From: Haloferax marinisediminis
GTDB taxonomy: Archaea > Halobacteriota > Halobacteria > Halobacteriales > Haloferacaceae
Length of the DNA: 64,000 bases
Direction: 5' to 3'
Assembly: GCF_009674585.1 (NCBI RefSeq)
Contig: NZ_WKJP01000001.1
Span: 744,001-808,000 of the forward strand
The position numbers and the translations under genes were made by a program. Positions 28,989 through 37,118 of the stretch are shown here, piece after piece (the first letter of the stretch is position 1; each line of letters begins with the position of its first letter). The notes under the pieces were generated by a model. The model was not told where the DNA came from and made no database searches. It worked only from the letters and a program-made list of their open reading frames with translations.

Positions 28989-29099
28989 TCAACATCGGGT
29001 CCACGTCTCGACAATCTACTCGTTGTTATCGAATACATGCTGTTGTTTCAATCGAACTCTTACTACCCGCTTATTTGCTCGAAGTTCGTTGACTGTTCT

Positions 29100-29456
29100 A
29101 TGAGCACGAAAGGGTCTCCCAAGAGTTTCCACGTCTCTACCGACGAGGTATTCGAACTCCTCGGTGAGAAGCGTCGACGGGACCTCCTCACTGTGCTCTG
29201 TTCTCAAACTAGCCCGGTCACGCTTTTCGCCCTCGCAAGTGAACTCTCACGGTGCGACGAGGATAACGATGGTCTCGTCGACGAAGAGATCGTGGTGATG
29301 CTGCACCACGTCGACCTTCCGAAACTCGACGATGCAGATTTGCTCACGTACGACAACTCGCTTCAACTCGTGATGTTCGACTCCTTGGCAGCAGGCGTTG
29401 GTTCAGCGGTCGAGGAAATCGAATCGGCGCTTCGGCCAGTGCGTGACGCCATCTAG
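29100..29456 (+). CDS. haloarchaeal HTH-like regulator domain protein
   Basis: This 118-residue protein starts at ATG 29100. It has a winged-helix-like layout typical of a haloarchaeal family: TDEVFELLGEKRRRDLLTVLC, LFALASELSRC, then VVMLHHVDLPKLDDADLLTYD and a strand-rich end. Such proteins look like single-domain transcription regulators without a separate ligand domain. It is divergent from the TrmB gene. No target can be named. Confidence 0.75.
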   Translation: MSTKGSPKSFHVSTDEVFELLGEKRRRDLLTVLCSQTSPVTLFALASELSRCDEDNDGLVDEEIVVMLHHVDLPKLDDADLLTYDNSLQLVMFDSLAAGVGSAVEEIESALRPVRDAI

Positions 29457-29576
29457 TTCAGTTACGTTGTCGGTGGTCGACCGCATTTGACGCGCCTCTG
29501 TTCGTCGGTGGGGTCTGTGTGTCCCAACAACAATCTTGATGATTAATTAGCACGAACTAGTGGGCGGTGTATTCGA

Positions 29577-29924
29577 ATGAAGACGACACAAGAGGTGCTC
29601 GACCGGCACCTCGCTTTGTTTGGTGAAGGGGATATGGATGGGATACTGGCCGATTACGACGATTCGTCGATTATCATCACACCCGAACGGACGTATCGTG
29701 GCCTCGACGAGATACCATGGTTCTTCGAGGGATTGTTCGCTGATTTCGGGCAAGAAGGTGCCGTCGCGAACATCGACCTCCAGAAAGTCGAAGGCGACAT
29801 CGCCTACATCACCTGGTCCGGTGAGACGCCAGACAAGGTCTACGAGTTCTGTACAGACACGTTCGTCGTCCAAGACGGCGTCATCACGACCCAGACGTAC
29901 GGAGGAAAAATCGAATCCAAGTAG
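29577..29924 (+). CDS. SnoaL/NTF2-like protein
   Basis: This 115-residue single-domain protein begins with the typical NTF2/SnoaL helix pattern (TQEVLDRHLALFGEGDMDGILADYDDSSIIITPERTYRGLDEIPWFFEGLF) and continues as a curved beta sheet ending QDGVITTQTYGGKIE. Members are small polyketide cyclase-like or ligand-binding enzymes with varied substrates; no active residues can be assigned. It is a single gene flanked by about 120-200 bp of non-coding DNA. Confidence 0.82.
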   Translation: MKTTQEVLDRHLALFGEGDMDGILADYDDSSIIITPERTYRGLDEIPWFFEGLFADFGQEGAVANIDLQKVEGDIAYITWSGETPDKVYEFCTDTFVVQDGVITTQTYGGKIESK

Positions 29925-30125
29925 GTCGAACCCACAGAACCGTGGACACGACTGGCCGACGTAGTTGCGACCAGTCTCTTCGCTTCGACAGAGCCGAGTC
30001 AACTAGATAGACCGATATTTCGAGACGCTGAGCAGCGTCGATTCTCCGGATACAGAGCGTCCGGCACCAATCTATATCTCCCTCGAAGGTGTCTAGAATG
30101 ATATCAATTGGAGACCTGAAACGAA
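29925..30125 (+). other. structured upstream region of QueT-like gene
   Basis: Two small hairpins are visible: GACGCT-GAGC-AGCGTC (30024-30039) and CCGGA...TCCGG (30046-30064). A TATA-like CTATAT near 30072 is the more likely promoter for the next gene, so the hairpins may be upstream of the transcript. No known riboswitch could be recognised. Confidence 0.35.
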
Positions 30126-30998
30126 ATGAGAGAGCTCCTGACGATGTGGCGGGACGTTCGCATGGTCGTGCTCACGGTGGTCATCGCAGCGGTGTATATG
30201 GCCGCGCTCATCCCGTTCAAGGGATTCGTCATCGTCCCCGGGTTCACCGAAGTTCGACCGGCGAACGTCCTCCCGGTCGCACTGGGCTTGCTGTTCGGAC
30301 CGGCGACTGCGTGGGGGGCGGCGTTCGGAAATCTATTCAGCGACGCGTTTGGAGGGACGCTCACTGTCGGTAGCGTGTTCGGGTTCGTCGGAAACTTCTT
30401 CAGTGGCTTCGTGGCGTACAAACTCTGGGGGCACCTGGGTCGACTCTCGTCCCACGAGAAACCCAACATGCGGTCGCTCCCGCAACTCGTCGAGTTCGTC
30501 GTTATCTCGTTCGTGTCGGCAGCGGGCACTGCAGCAATCATCGCGTGGGGGGTCGACCTCCTGGGACTGTTTCCGTTCTCTGTGTTCGCGCTCATCATCT
30601 CGGTCAACAATTTCCTCGCCGCTGCAGTCATCGGTCCACCAATCCTGTATCTGCTGTACCCCCGAATCGAGGAAGCTGGGCTTCTCTACACAGAGATTAT
30701 GGACGAGACGCTCATGCCGGACGTTCCTGCGCAGCGCCGGGATGTCGCGGCCATGGGGCTCGCGGGAGTCTGTACCGTCTGGCTGGTCGGCGGTATCGTC
30801 ATCGGTGTCGCTGTCGTGGGCGTTCCCTTCGGCATCCCGGACGCTGGCATCCAGCTGGGGACTGGTGGCTCGATGCTCCAAGCGGTGTTCGGTGCGGTCG
30901 CGTTTATCCTCCTCCTCGGGTTCAGTGCCTTCGCAGGAGGATGGCAACCGGGGAACTCAGCCACAGGCGACCCACCGCCTACGGGTCGAAGCGACTGA
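30126..30998 (+). CDS. QueT-like membrane transporter (ECF S-component type)
   Basis: This 290-residue protein has about six to seven TM helices. The N-terminal half (VVIAAVYMAALIP, EVRPANVLPVALGLLFGPATAWGAAFGNLFSD, GFVGNFFSGFVAYKLW) resembles QueT/ECF substrate-binding membrane components that take up vitamin-like or deazapurine precursors. The substrate cannot be read from sequence, and no ECF ATPase genes are in the window. The last third holds an extra membrane segment pair. Confidence 0.6.
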   Translation: MRELLTMWRDVRMVVLTVVIAAVYMAALIPFKGFVIVPGFTEVRPANVLPVALGLLFGPATAWGAAFGNLFSDAFGGTLTVGSVFGFVGNFFSGFVAYKLWGHLGRLSSHEKPNMRSLPQLVEFVVISFVSAAGTAAIIAWGVDLLGLFPFSVFALIISVNNFLAAAVIGPPILYLLYPRIEEAGLLYTEIMDETLMPDVPAQRRDVAAMGLAGVCTVWLVGGIVIGVAVVGVPFGIPDAGIQLGTGGSMLQAVFGAVAFILLLGFSAFAGGWQPGNSATGDPPPTGRSD

Positions 30999-31097
30999 CC
31001 GATGCCGAACACCTGAACTCCGAACTACAACGACCGTCGTTCGCCTCTCCGAAGGCCTGCGCACTACCCTTAATCTCACCGATAGCCTAGCTGAAGC

Positions 31098-31286
31098 ATG
31101 AGTATCCTCCACTGTGACCGCTGTGGCGCCCTCTTCGAGACCGACGAGCGATTCATGACCGCAAACGTTCACGTCATCACCAACGACGATCGCGAGACAC
31201 TCCATCAGGTGTTACTCTGTCACTCGTGTATCCGGGACGTCGAAGACTCGCTCACACTCGAGACGACTATTTTCGAGCACACGTGA
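31098..31286 (+). CDS. small zinc-finger protein (CxxC...CxxC)
   Basis: This 62-residue protein has two cysteine pairs, CDRCG (6-10) and CHSC (about 42-45), spaced to hold one zinc ion, with an acidic tail. Small zinc-finger proteins of this type are abundant in haloarchaea and a few affect growth, biofilm or motility, but this one has no assigned role. The short leader and compact size suggest a real gene. Confidence 0.8.
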   Translation: MSILHCDRCGALFETDERFMTANVHVITNDDRETLHQVLLCHSCIRDVEDSLTLETTIFEHT

Positions 31287-31360
31287 CGTTGCCTCCGAAG
31301 GCTGACAACCTCTGTCAGTTGTGTGTGCAATAAACACATACCGTGAAATGGTGAAATATA

Positions 31361-31373
31361 GTTAATATTTAAC
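31361..31373 (+). promoter_or_regulatory. AT-rich promoter element upstream of LtrA gene
   Basis: GTTAATATTTAAC is an AT-rich inverted repeat in an otherwise GC-rich region, about 60 bp before the GTG start of the LtrA gene. It fits a TATA region with a leader of about 35 nt. Confidence 0.4.
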
Positions 31374-31430
31374 CGAGCGAAGTATCTACCGCGTTTCGGG
31401 TCTACGCGACTGCACAGGGGGCGAAAAGGC

Positions 31431-32663
31431 GTGTCACAGTACAGGAGTCCGTTTCGGGGGGTGTTGAAGCGACCGCCGGCAATTGGAGGCGGCAGTGAAG
31501 GCGAGGGTGTTCGCCACGCGACGTGGTTAGAACTGTTCTTCGACCTCGTCTTCGTCGTCGCAATCGCCGAACTTGGTGGATACCTTCACCACCATCTGAC
31601 GCTATCAGATGTGCTGGGGTTTGCAGGGCTCTTTCTCTTGGTCTGGTGGGTCTGGCTTGGCTACAGTTACTACGCCGACCTCTTCGACACGGAAGACCTG
31701 CTCTCTCGGTTGATGATGATTGCCGCCATGTTCCTCGTCATCTTCCTCGCACAGACTGCCGACGACGCGCTCAATGGCGAGTCGTTCGCGTTCGGGGTTG
31801 CGATTCTCCTCCTCCGGGCGATTGTCACCCTGTTCTACTATCGTGCACAACATATCGAGGGCCCCGAAAAGCGGTTCGTTCAGTACTTTACCATCTCGAA
31901 CGTGTTCACGACAGGTATCCTCGCACTCGCGTTGTTCGTCCCCGAACCCGGTCGGTTCGGGCTTTGGGGTGCTGCCGTCATCATCAGCCTCGGTGGGGCT
32001 GCCGTCATCTACACCGCCACCGGTGACGTCGTCGAACAGGCGTCTCACCTGCCCGAGCGGCTCGGGCTCTTCACCATCATCGTTCTCGGCGAGACCATCC
32101 TCGCCGTCTCGTTCGGGACGTCGATTACGGACCCCGGACCAGAGACGCTCACTATCGGGGCACTCGGCTTCCTCGTCGCCGTCTCGATGTGGTGGCTCTA
32201 CTTCCGGTACTTCGACGAAGCGCTCATCGACCGGATTCTCCATCCGACGTCTGAACACTGGCTCAATGCGAGACAACGGGGACTCGTCTACACGTTCAGC
32301 CACTACCTCACTCACATGGGTATCGTCGCCGGTGGCATCGGCATCATCATCCTGTTGGAGTCGTCGCTGACTGGCGTCGCACCCGAACCCGGCGGAGTGG
32401 GTGTGGTTGGCGGCGGAGTCGCGCTGTACCTCATCGGCACGAGTCTCTGTCATCGGGCGATTCCAGACAGCATCGACGGCAACGTGTTCCGGATACGTCT
32501 GCTCGTTGCCGCGGGTCTGTTCCTCTACCCGGGGCTGGGTATCCAACTGTCTCCCATCGTCTCACTGGTGCTCGTCTCGGGGCTGTTGCTCGCGGTCATT
32601 GCCCTGGATTTCCTATCTCCGGGAGTGGCCGCGCCGCAACTCGAAACAGAGGTCAGGCACTGA
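31431..32663 (+). CDS. low-temperature-requirement A (LtrA) family membrane protein
   Basis: This 410-residue protein with about 11 TM helices has the LtrA hallmark HATWLELFFDLVFVVAIAELG near the N-terminus and GLFTIIVLGETILAVSFG in the middle. The family is defined from Listeria cold growth; its transported or modified substrate is not known. It begins with GTG 31431. It is monocistronic and is followed by about 170 bp of spacer without a recognised gene. Confidence 0.9.
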   Translation: MSQYRSPFRGVLKRPPAIGGGSEGEGVRHATWLELFFDLVFVVAIAELGGYLHHHLTLSDVLGFAGLFLLVWWVWLGYSYYADLFDTEDLLSRLMMIAAMFLVIFLAQTADDALNGESFAFGVAILLLRAIVTLFYYRAQHIEGPEKRFVQYFTISNVFTTGILALALFVPEPGRFGLWGAAVIISLGGAAVIYTATGDVVEQASHLPERLGLFTIIVLGETILAVSFGTSITDPGPETLTIGALGFLVAVSMWWLYFRYFDEALIDRILHPTSEHWLNARQRGLVYTFSHYLTHMGIVAGGIGIIILLESSLTGVAPEPGGVGVVGGGVALYLIGTSLCHRAIPDSIDGNVFRIRLLVAAGLFLYPGLGIQLSPIVSLVLVSGLLLAVIALDFLSPGVAAPQLETEVRH

Positions 32664-32834
32664 CCCTTCGACTCCCATTCAGTGTTCTTCCGGATTTTCG
32701 GACCACTGTCTCTCGTCACGTCCTCCACGAAACCCAGCAATGACGACGGTTTCCGTGACTGTTCGCGCCCGTCGAAATTCATCGTTCGGTTCACCTGCAG
32801 ACACGCTTTTGCTCGGAAGTAGCGTCTAGACTGC

Positions 32835-33239
32835 ATGAATCTGAGTCGGACAGGGCGGGAGATTCCGTCCGAAGTAGAGGACCTCCTGACGGGCGAACCG
32901 GTGGTCGCTCACCTGGCGACGTGTGCCGACGGGCGACCCCACTCGGCCCCACTCTGGTACCGGTACGACGACGGCGTCGTCGAGATACTCACGACTGGCG
33001 TCAAACTCGCGAACATCCGAAAGAACCCACACGTGTCGATTTCGATGGAACGAGACCACGAAGGGATTCCCGAGTGGATGGTCACGATTCGTGGAACGGC
33101 GACCATCGTGGAGGACGAAGACGAAATTCAAGAGGCGAACACACGCATCAACCGGAAGTACGGTGTCGAAGACGACGCGTGGTCAGAGAACGTCCTGGTC
33201 CGTATCGACGTCGGGTCCGTCGCCTACCGGACGTACTGA
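32835..33239 (+). CDS. pyridoxamine 5'-phosphate oxidase-fold (PPOX/F420) protein
   Basis: This 134-residue split-barrel flavin- or F420-binding protein has the family signature VVAHLATCADGRPHSAPLWYRYDDGVVEILTTGVKLANIRKNPHVSISME. Archaeal members of this size often bind F420 or FMN and reduce small molecules. The specific cofactor cannot be read here. ATG 32835 lies about 170 bp after the LtrA gene. It converges on the DsrE gene. Confidence 0.88.
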   Translation: MNLSRTGREIPSEVEDLLTGEPVVAHLATCADGRPHSAPLWYRYDDGVVEILTTGVKLANIRKNPHVSISMERDHEGIPEWMVTIRGTATIVEDEDEIQEANTRINRKYGVEDDAWSENVLVRIDVGSVAYRTY

Positions 33240-33302
33240 CGCGCGCTGGACGGTTGGGCTGTCGTCGAGACTCGAAGCGTATTTTTCACGATGGTCGTGT
33301 CG

Positions 33303-33653
33303 CTACGGCGCTTTGATGTACCCGTAGCCTTCGTCTTGGAGTCGTGCGAGTGCGCCGGACCCTGACTGAACACGCTCGACACCGGGGAGTAAGTCGTCGT
33401 CGGTGACGCCCATCCCACGGAGTGCGTTCCCACAGACGAGCAGGGTAACGCTCAGTTCTCGAAGCTCTTCGACCATCTCCGGATTCGACGCGGTTGCTTC
33501 GATGAACATCCGGACACCGGCCCCGTTTGCCACCACTGCAACGTCGTCGCCTGGTGTGTAGACGCTCTCGTCGTAAATCATGTTCAGCGTGTTCACCATC
33601 GCGTGCTCTTGGTCTCCGGGATTCGGGGACGACACGTGAATCACGGTCTTCAT
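33303..33653 (-). CDS. DsrE/F-like sulfur-relay family protein
   Basis: This 116-residue protein from ATG 33653 has the DsrE fold pattern: VIHVSSPNPGDQEHAMVNTLNMIYD, DVAVVANGAGVRMFIEA and LLVCGNALRGMGVTDDDLLPGVE. The single cysteine in LLVCGNAL sits at the position used for sulfur transfer in DsrE/YchN relatives. It lies 61 bp downstream of a VioB-like ferritin gene on the same strand, perhaps as an operon. The role is inferred. Confidence 0.85.
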   Translation of the reverse strand: MKTVIHVSSPNPGDQEHAMVNTLNMIYDESVYTPGDDVAVVANGAGVRMFIEATASNPEMVEELRELSVTLLVCGNALRGMGVTDDDLLPGVERVQSGSGALARLQDEGYGYIKAP

Positions 33654-33714
33654 GACAGAGAGACGACTCCCACCGATATATCGATAGAGTGTACGGGTCC
33701 GAGGTGTGACGAGG

Positions 33715-34818
33715 TCACTCCGACGAGAGGCGAGGCGTGGTCTGTAGACTCTCGACCATCCCGTTGAGGTGAACGAGTTCACCGACGTCTCTGGCGACGG
33801 TGGTCGTCAGTGCACGAATCTGTTCCCACGGCGTCGACGACGCTTCGAACTGGTAGAACTCGAACGTCGGCCCTGCGTTGAGTTCCGCGCCCTCAGACAC
33901 GGGGTGACTCGTCAGGTACCGGGCTAACGGCGAGAGGATGCCGGACATGACCGTGTAGAGGTCACGGACCAGCGCGTCTTTCGTGTCTCTGTCGGTCGTG
34001 GCGTACAGTTCGTCCATGAGGACGAACGAATAGCTATACGCCGCGTTGAACAGGTCAGAGACGGGGCGTAACGCCGGGTCGAAGTCGGCAGTCGTCGGAT
34101 TCTCCGCGACGGGGCGAACCGCTCCAAGTCGATAGGTGCCGTCCGCAATCGACTTGAACTTGTAGTAGTGGGTCATCTCGTGGTGGGATGGGTCTGCCCA
34201 ATGTTCGTCTCGGAGCCCCTCTCCCTGATGGATGACCGTCTCGATCGCCCGACACGCACTCTCGATTCCGTCTATCGGGTGCAGGCCGCCGCTGTCTTCT
34301 TCGTCGAACTCGACTGGCGCATAGTACCCCGGATGCAGTAGTTGTCGTTCGACCTGTGGGTCGTCGAACAGTCCACCTTCGTCGTCGTCGAGTTGCTCGA
34401 TGGCCGCTTCGACTGCGAGGTAGAACTGCCCGATGGTCTCGTAGTTGTCGTCTTCTGGCACCGCATCGACTGCCCGTGGGTGTTCGATTGGCATACAGAC
34501 CCGCTCGATGAAGTCGGGACTACATCGTTCGAGGTTCATCCGAATCGGCGGGTCGTGGTGAGGAAGGTCCATCGGGTACGACGGTATCACGTCCTCGGCG
34601 TAGAACCGTGGCTTGCCACCGACGGCGACCATGAGGTTGGCCGCCAGCGCCATGTGGAGCATCTCCTCGACGACGACGCTCCGGATGAGTCTGTACGGTT
34701 CTGCGCCTCTGTCGTCGATGGAGTACATCGCGTACAGGTAGGTCGGAATGGTCGACAGTTCGACCTGGACTGCCCACTGAAGGTGTTCTTTGAGGTCTGC
34801 TCTCGTCTCGATACCCAT
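33715..34818 (-). CDS. ferritin-like protein of the VioB/RebD type
   Basis: This 367-residue protein from ATG 34818 has a four-helix ferritin-like domain whose first part (LQWAVQVELSTIPTYLYAMYSI, VVVEEMLHMALAANLMVAVGG) contains ExxH-type metal ligands. It later shows HHEMTHYYKFKSI. This arrangement is known from the N-terminal part of iminophenylpyruvate dimer synthases (VioB/RebD), enzymes of violacein-type pigment synthesis. No other pigment genes are present, so the real reaction is open. A DsrE gene follows. Confidence 0.78.
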   Translation of the reverse strand: MGIETRADLKEHLQWAVQVELSTIPTYLYAMYSIDDRGAEPYRLIRSVVVEEMLHMALAANLMVAVGGKPRFYAEDVIPSYPMDLPHHDPPIRMNLERCSPDFIERVCMPIEHPRAVDAVPEDDNYETIGQFYLAVEAAIEQLDDDEGGLFDDPQVERQLLHPGYYAPVEFDEEDSGGLHPIDGIESACRAIETVIHQGEGLRDEHWADPSHHEMTHYYKFKSIADGTYRLGAVRPVAENPTTADFDPALRPVSDLFNAAYSYSFVLMDELYATTDRDTKDALVRDLYTVMSGILSPLARYLTSHPVSEGAELNAGPTFEFYQFEASSTPWEQIRALTTTVARDVGELVHLNGMVESLQTTPRLSSE

Positions 34819-34936
34819 AGTCAGTAATTCGACAACAACGACTATCAATATACAGGTCGGGCCGGCCACTCATTCAGGAGTTTGAGACTCTCTCAACCGC
34901 GAATTCGAGCGTTCGCCCGACGCGCGCGAAGCGAGG

Positions 34937-34943
34937 TATAAAT
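34937..34943 (+). promoter_or_regulatory. TATA box of MFS gene
   Basis: TATAAAT centred 26 bp before the ATG at 34966 places transcription start at or next to the start codon, so the MFS mRNA should be leaderless. This decides the start. Confidence 0.65.
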
Positions 34944-34965
34944 CGCGAGACGTTCAATAGTTGGC

Positions 34966-36216
34966 ATGAAGATTCCCAGGGTCAGCCACCACCGGGGGTC
35001 GATGGTCGATGCCTCCTTGTCGGTGGGTCATCACCTGCGCGTGGGGTTCAGACGAGGTGACGCGACGCTCCCGTGGAATTCACCGACGCTTCGGGTGGTT
35101 TTTGCGAGTACGCTCTTGGCTCCACTGGGAATCGCACTGATTAGTCCGGGACTCCCGGTTATTCAAGCACAGTTCTCCCTGACCGACGCGGAGACGAGTC
35201 TCATCCTCTCGTCGTACTTCCTGACTGGAATCGTGCTCTCACCGTTCATCGGCCTCCTCGAAGACCGAATCGGGAGGCGGGCCGTTCTCATTCCATCGCT
35301 GCTCGTGTTTAGTCTGACGGGTGCTGCAATCGCGTACGCACCCAGTTACTCGGTCGCGCTCGGACTTCGTATCGTGCAAGGAACCGCCGCTGCAGGGATA
35401 TTCATCTCGACCGTCACGCTGATTGGCGATACGTTCGAGGGCGTCGAGCGAACTTCCGTCCTCGGGGCGAATACGGCCGTTCTCTCGACTGGGGCGGCTA
35501 TCTTCCCGATTCTCGGTGGCGTTCTCGCAGCAACGTCGTGGAATGCACCGTTCTTCGTGTACCTTCTGGGTATCCCTGTGGCGCTCCTCGCCTACATCGC
35601 GCTCGACGAACCGTCGGTCGAACACGGAACCCACAGTTTCGGGTCGTTTCGGCAGGTCTTCGATGCACTGACGCCCAGTGAAGCCCTCCTGCTATACGGG
35701 TCGGCGTTCATGATCGAACTACTCCTCTTCGGTGCGGTGTTCACTGCGATTCCGTTCCAGTTGTCCACCGGGTTCGGCGTTCGCCCCGTCGAAATCGGAC
35801 TCGTCGTCACGGCAGCGCTCATCGCATCGGCGGTGGCTGCCTCACAGGCTGGCAGGTTGGCAAAGCACCTGTCGGACGAGATGCTCATCATCTCCGGCTT
35901 CGCCTTCGCTGGTGTCGGCCTACTCTTCGCTTGGCGCGCAGGCTCTCCAACCATGCTCGGCCTCGCCAGCGTCGTATTCGGGGCGGGGTGGGGACTCGTC
36001 CTCCCGTCGATCGACGACGAGGTCAGCGAGTTCGTTCCGGTCGAGTTCCGAGCGGAAGCGTTGAGCCTTCGTAACAGCACGACGTTCCTCGGACGGACGA
36101 TTGCGCCGATTCTGTTCACGGCGCTTGCCCCCTTCTGGGGGTATCGACTCCTCCTCCTCGTGGCAGGTGCTGTCGGATTCGCCAGCGGACTCGTTGGGTG
36201 GATTCTGTCGCGGTGA
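34966..36216 (+). CDS. major facilitator superfamily transporter
   Basis: This 416-residue protein with 12 TM helices has the MFS inter-helix loop GLLEDRIGRRAVLIPS (the DRxGRR motif) and a symmetric second half. The overall look (VFASTLLAPLGIALISPGLPVIQ, AETSLILSSYFLTG) is that of a drug/H+ antiporter. The substrate is unknown. The start ATG is set by a TATA box 26 bp upstream. An in-frame ATG about 20 codons later is possible. Confidence 0.88.
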   Translation: MKIPRVSHHRGSMVDASLSVGHHLRVGFRRGDATLPWNSPTLRVVFASTLLAPLGIALISPGLPVIQAQFSLTDAETSLILSSYFLTGIVLSPFIGLLEDRIGRRAVLIPSLLVFSLTGAAIAYAPSYSVALGLRIVQGTAAAGIFISTVTLIGDTFEGVERTSVLGANTAVLSTGAAIFPILGGVLAATSWNAPFFVYLLGIPVALLAYIALDEPSVEHGTHSFGSFRQVFDALTPSEALLLYGSAFMIELLLFGAVFTAIPFQLSTGFGVRPVEIGLVVTAALIASAVAASQAGRLAKHLSDEMLIISGFAFAGVGLLFAWRAGSPTMLGLASVVFGAGWGLVLPSIDDEVSEFVPVEFRAEALSLRNSTTFLGRTIAPILFTALAPFWGYRLLLLVAGAVGFASGLVGWILSR

Positions 36217-36289
36217 CACACTCCGACTGAGCTAGATACTCGACTGGGAGTGGCTGGCTGGATTCGACCGGGCCACAGGCCACCCCGCT

Positions 36290-36946
36290 TCAGTCGTCTT
36301 CTGTGGTGAATCCAATCTTCTTGTGTGTGTTGTCGCAGAACGGTTTGTTCTGTGACCCGCCACAGCGACACAGCCACTCGTCGGTCGCTCGGTACGACGA
36401 ACCGTCGTCTTGACCGACGATTTCGAACGCGCCTTCGACGTGGAGTGGGCCGTTCCGCGTCGGTGTCACCGACAGGTCGCCCCCTGCTGCATCAGGAAAC
36501 TCGTGGTCTTCGCTGACTGTCCCCGGTGCCTCGAAGTCCACGTCGAGGTGGCTGTTGTCGCAGAGGGGCTTGTTCGCTGATGCACCGCACCGACAGAACG
36601 CGACACGAGTGTCCGAGAGTAACGGTGTCCCGTCCTCGTCGGTTATCTCGACTGCTCCGTGGGCGTACAGCGGACCGTCGTGAGCGACGTGGATGGTGTT
36701 GTCCTCTGGAACCGTCTCTTCCCACCCACCGTCGTTTCGCTCGAAGTGGAGCGCACCCGTCGGGCATCTGGTGATGACTTCTGCGAGGTCGTCGCCGGCG
36801 GCGTTATCCGGAACGATCCAAGGACGCTCGTTGGGGTCGAACACGTCCGGGAGTCCCTTGACGCACTCACGAGCGTGAATACAGCGTTTCACGTCGTACC
36901 GCACCGTGACGTCCACACCCTCGTACTCGTGGAGTTCCTGTTCCAT
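36290..36946 (-). CDS. double CDGSH iron-sulfur protein with N-terminal 4Fe-4S-like domain
   Basis: This 218-residue protein has three cofactor regions. The N-terminal domain has CIHARECVKGLPDVF and CPTGAL, which fits a divergent single-cluster ferredoxin. Two CDGSH motifs follow: CRCGASANKPLCDNSH and CRCGGSQNKPFCDNTH, each giving the 3Cys-1His ligation of a 2Fe-2S cluster. It is therefore a soluble cytoplasmic protein with up to three clusters, likely in electron transfer or cluster handling. It is monocistronic. Confidence 0.9.
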   Translation of the reverse strand: MEQELHEYEGVDVTVRYDVKRCIHARECVKGLPDVFDPNERPWIVPDNAAGDDLAEVITRCPTGALHFERNDGGWEETVPEDNTIHVAHDGPLYAHGAVEITDEDGTPLLSDTRVAFCRCGASANKPLCDNSHLDVDFEAPGTVSEDHEFPDAAGGDLSVTPTRNGPLHVEGAFEIVGQDDGSSYRATDEWLCRCGGSQNKPFCDNTHKKIGFTTEDD

Positions 36947-37118
36947 ACATGTTAACGGACTGCAAGCACGATAATACCATAACTAGCGTCGTCGAGGGAA
37001 CTGCCGAACACTCGTCGTCGAGCAACTGACGTCGCCGCCGTGTTCACACTTTGGAACCCGATATACCGCTAGCATATTCCAAAAATATTTCAAGTCCCTA
37101 TCTAGTCGGTAAAGCTAT

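Noticed and set aside
29925-30125. a riboswitch before the QueT-like gene
   Set aside because: Two small hairpins are present but no known aptamer core. The likely promoter lies after them.
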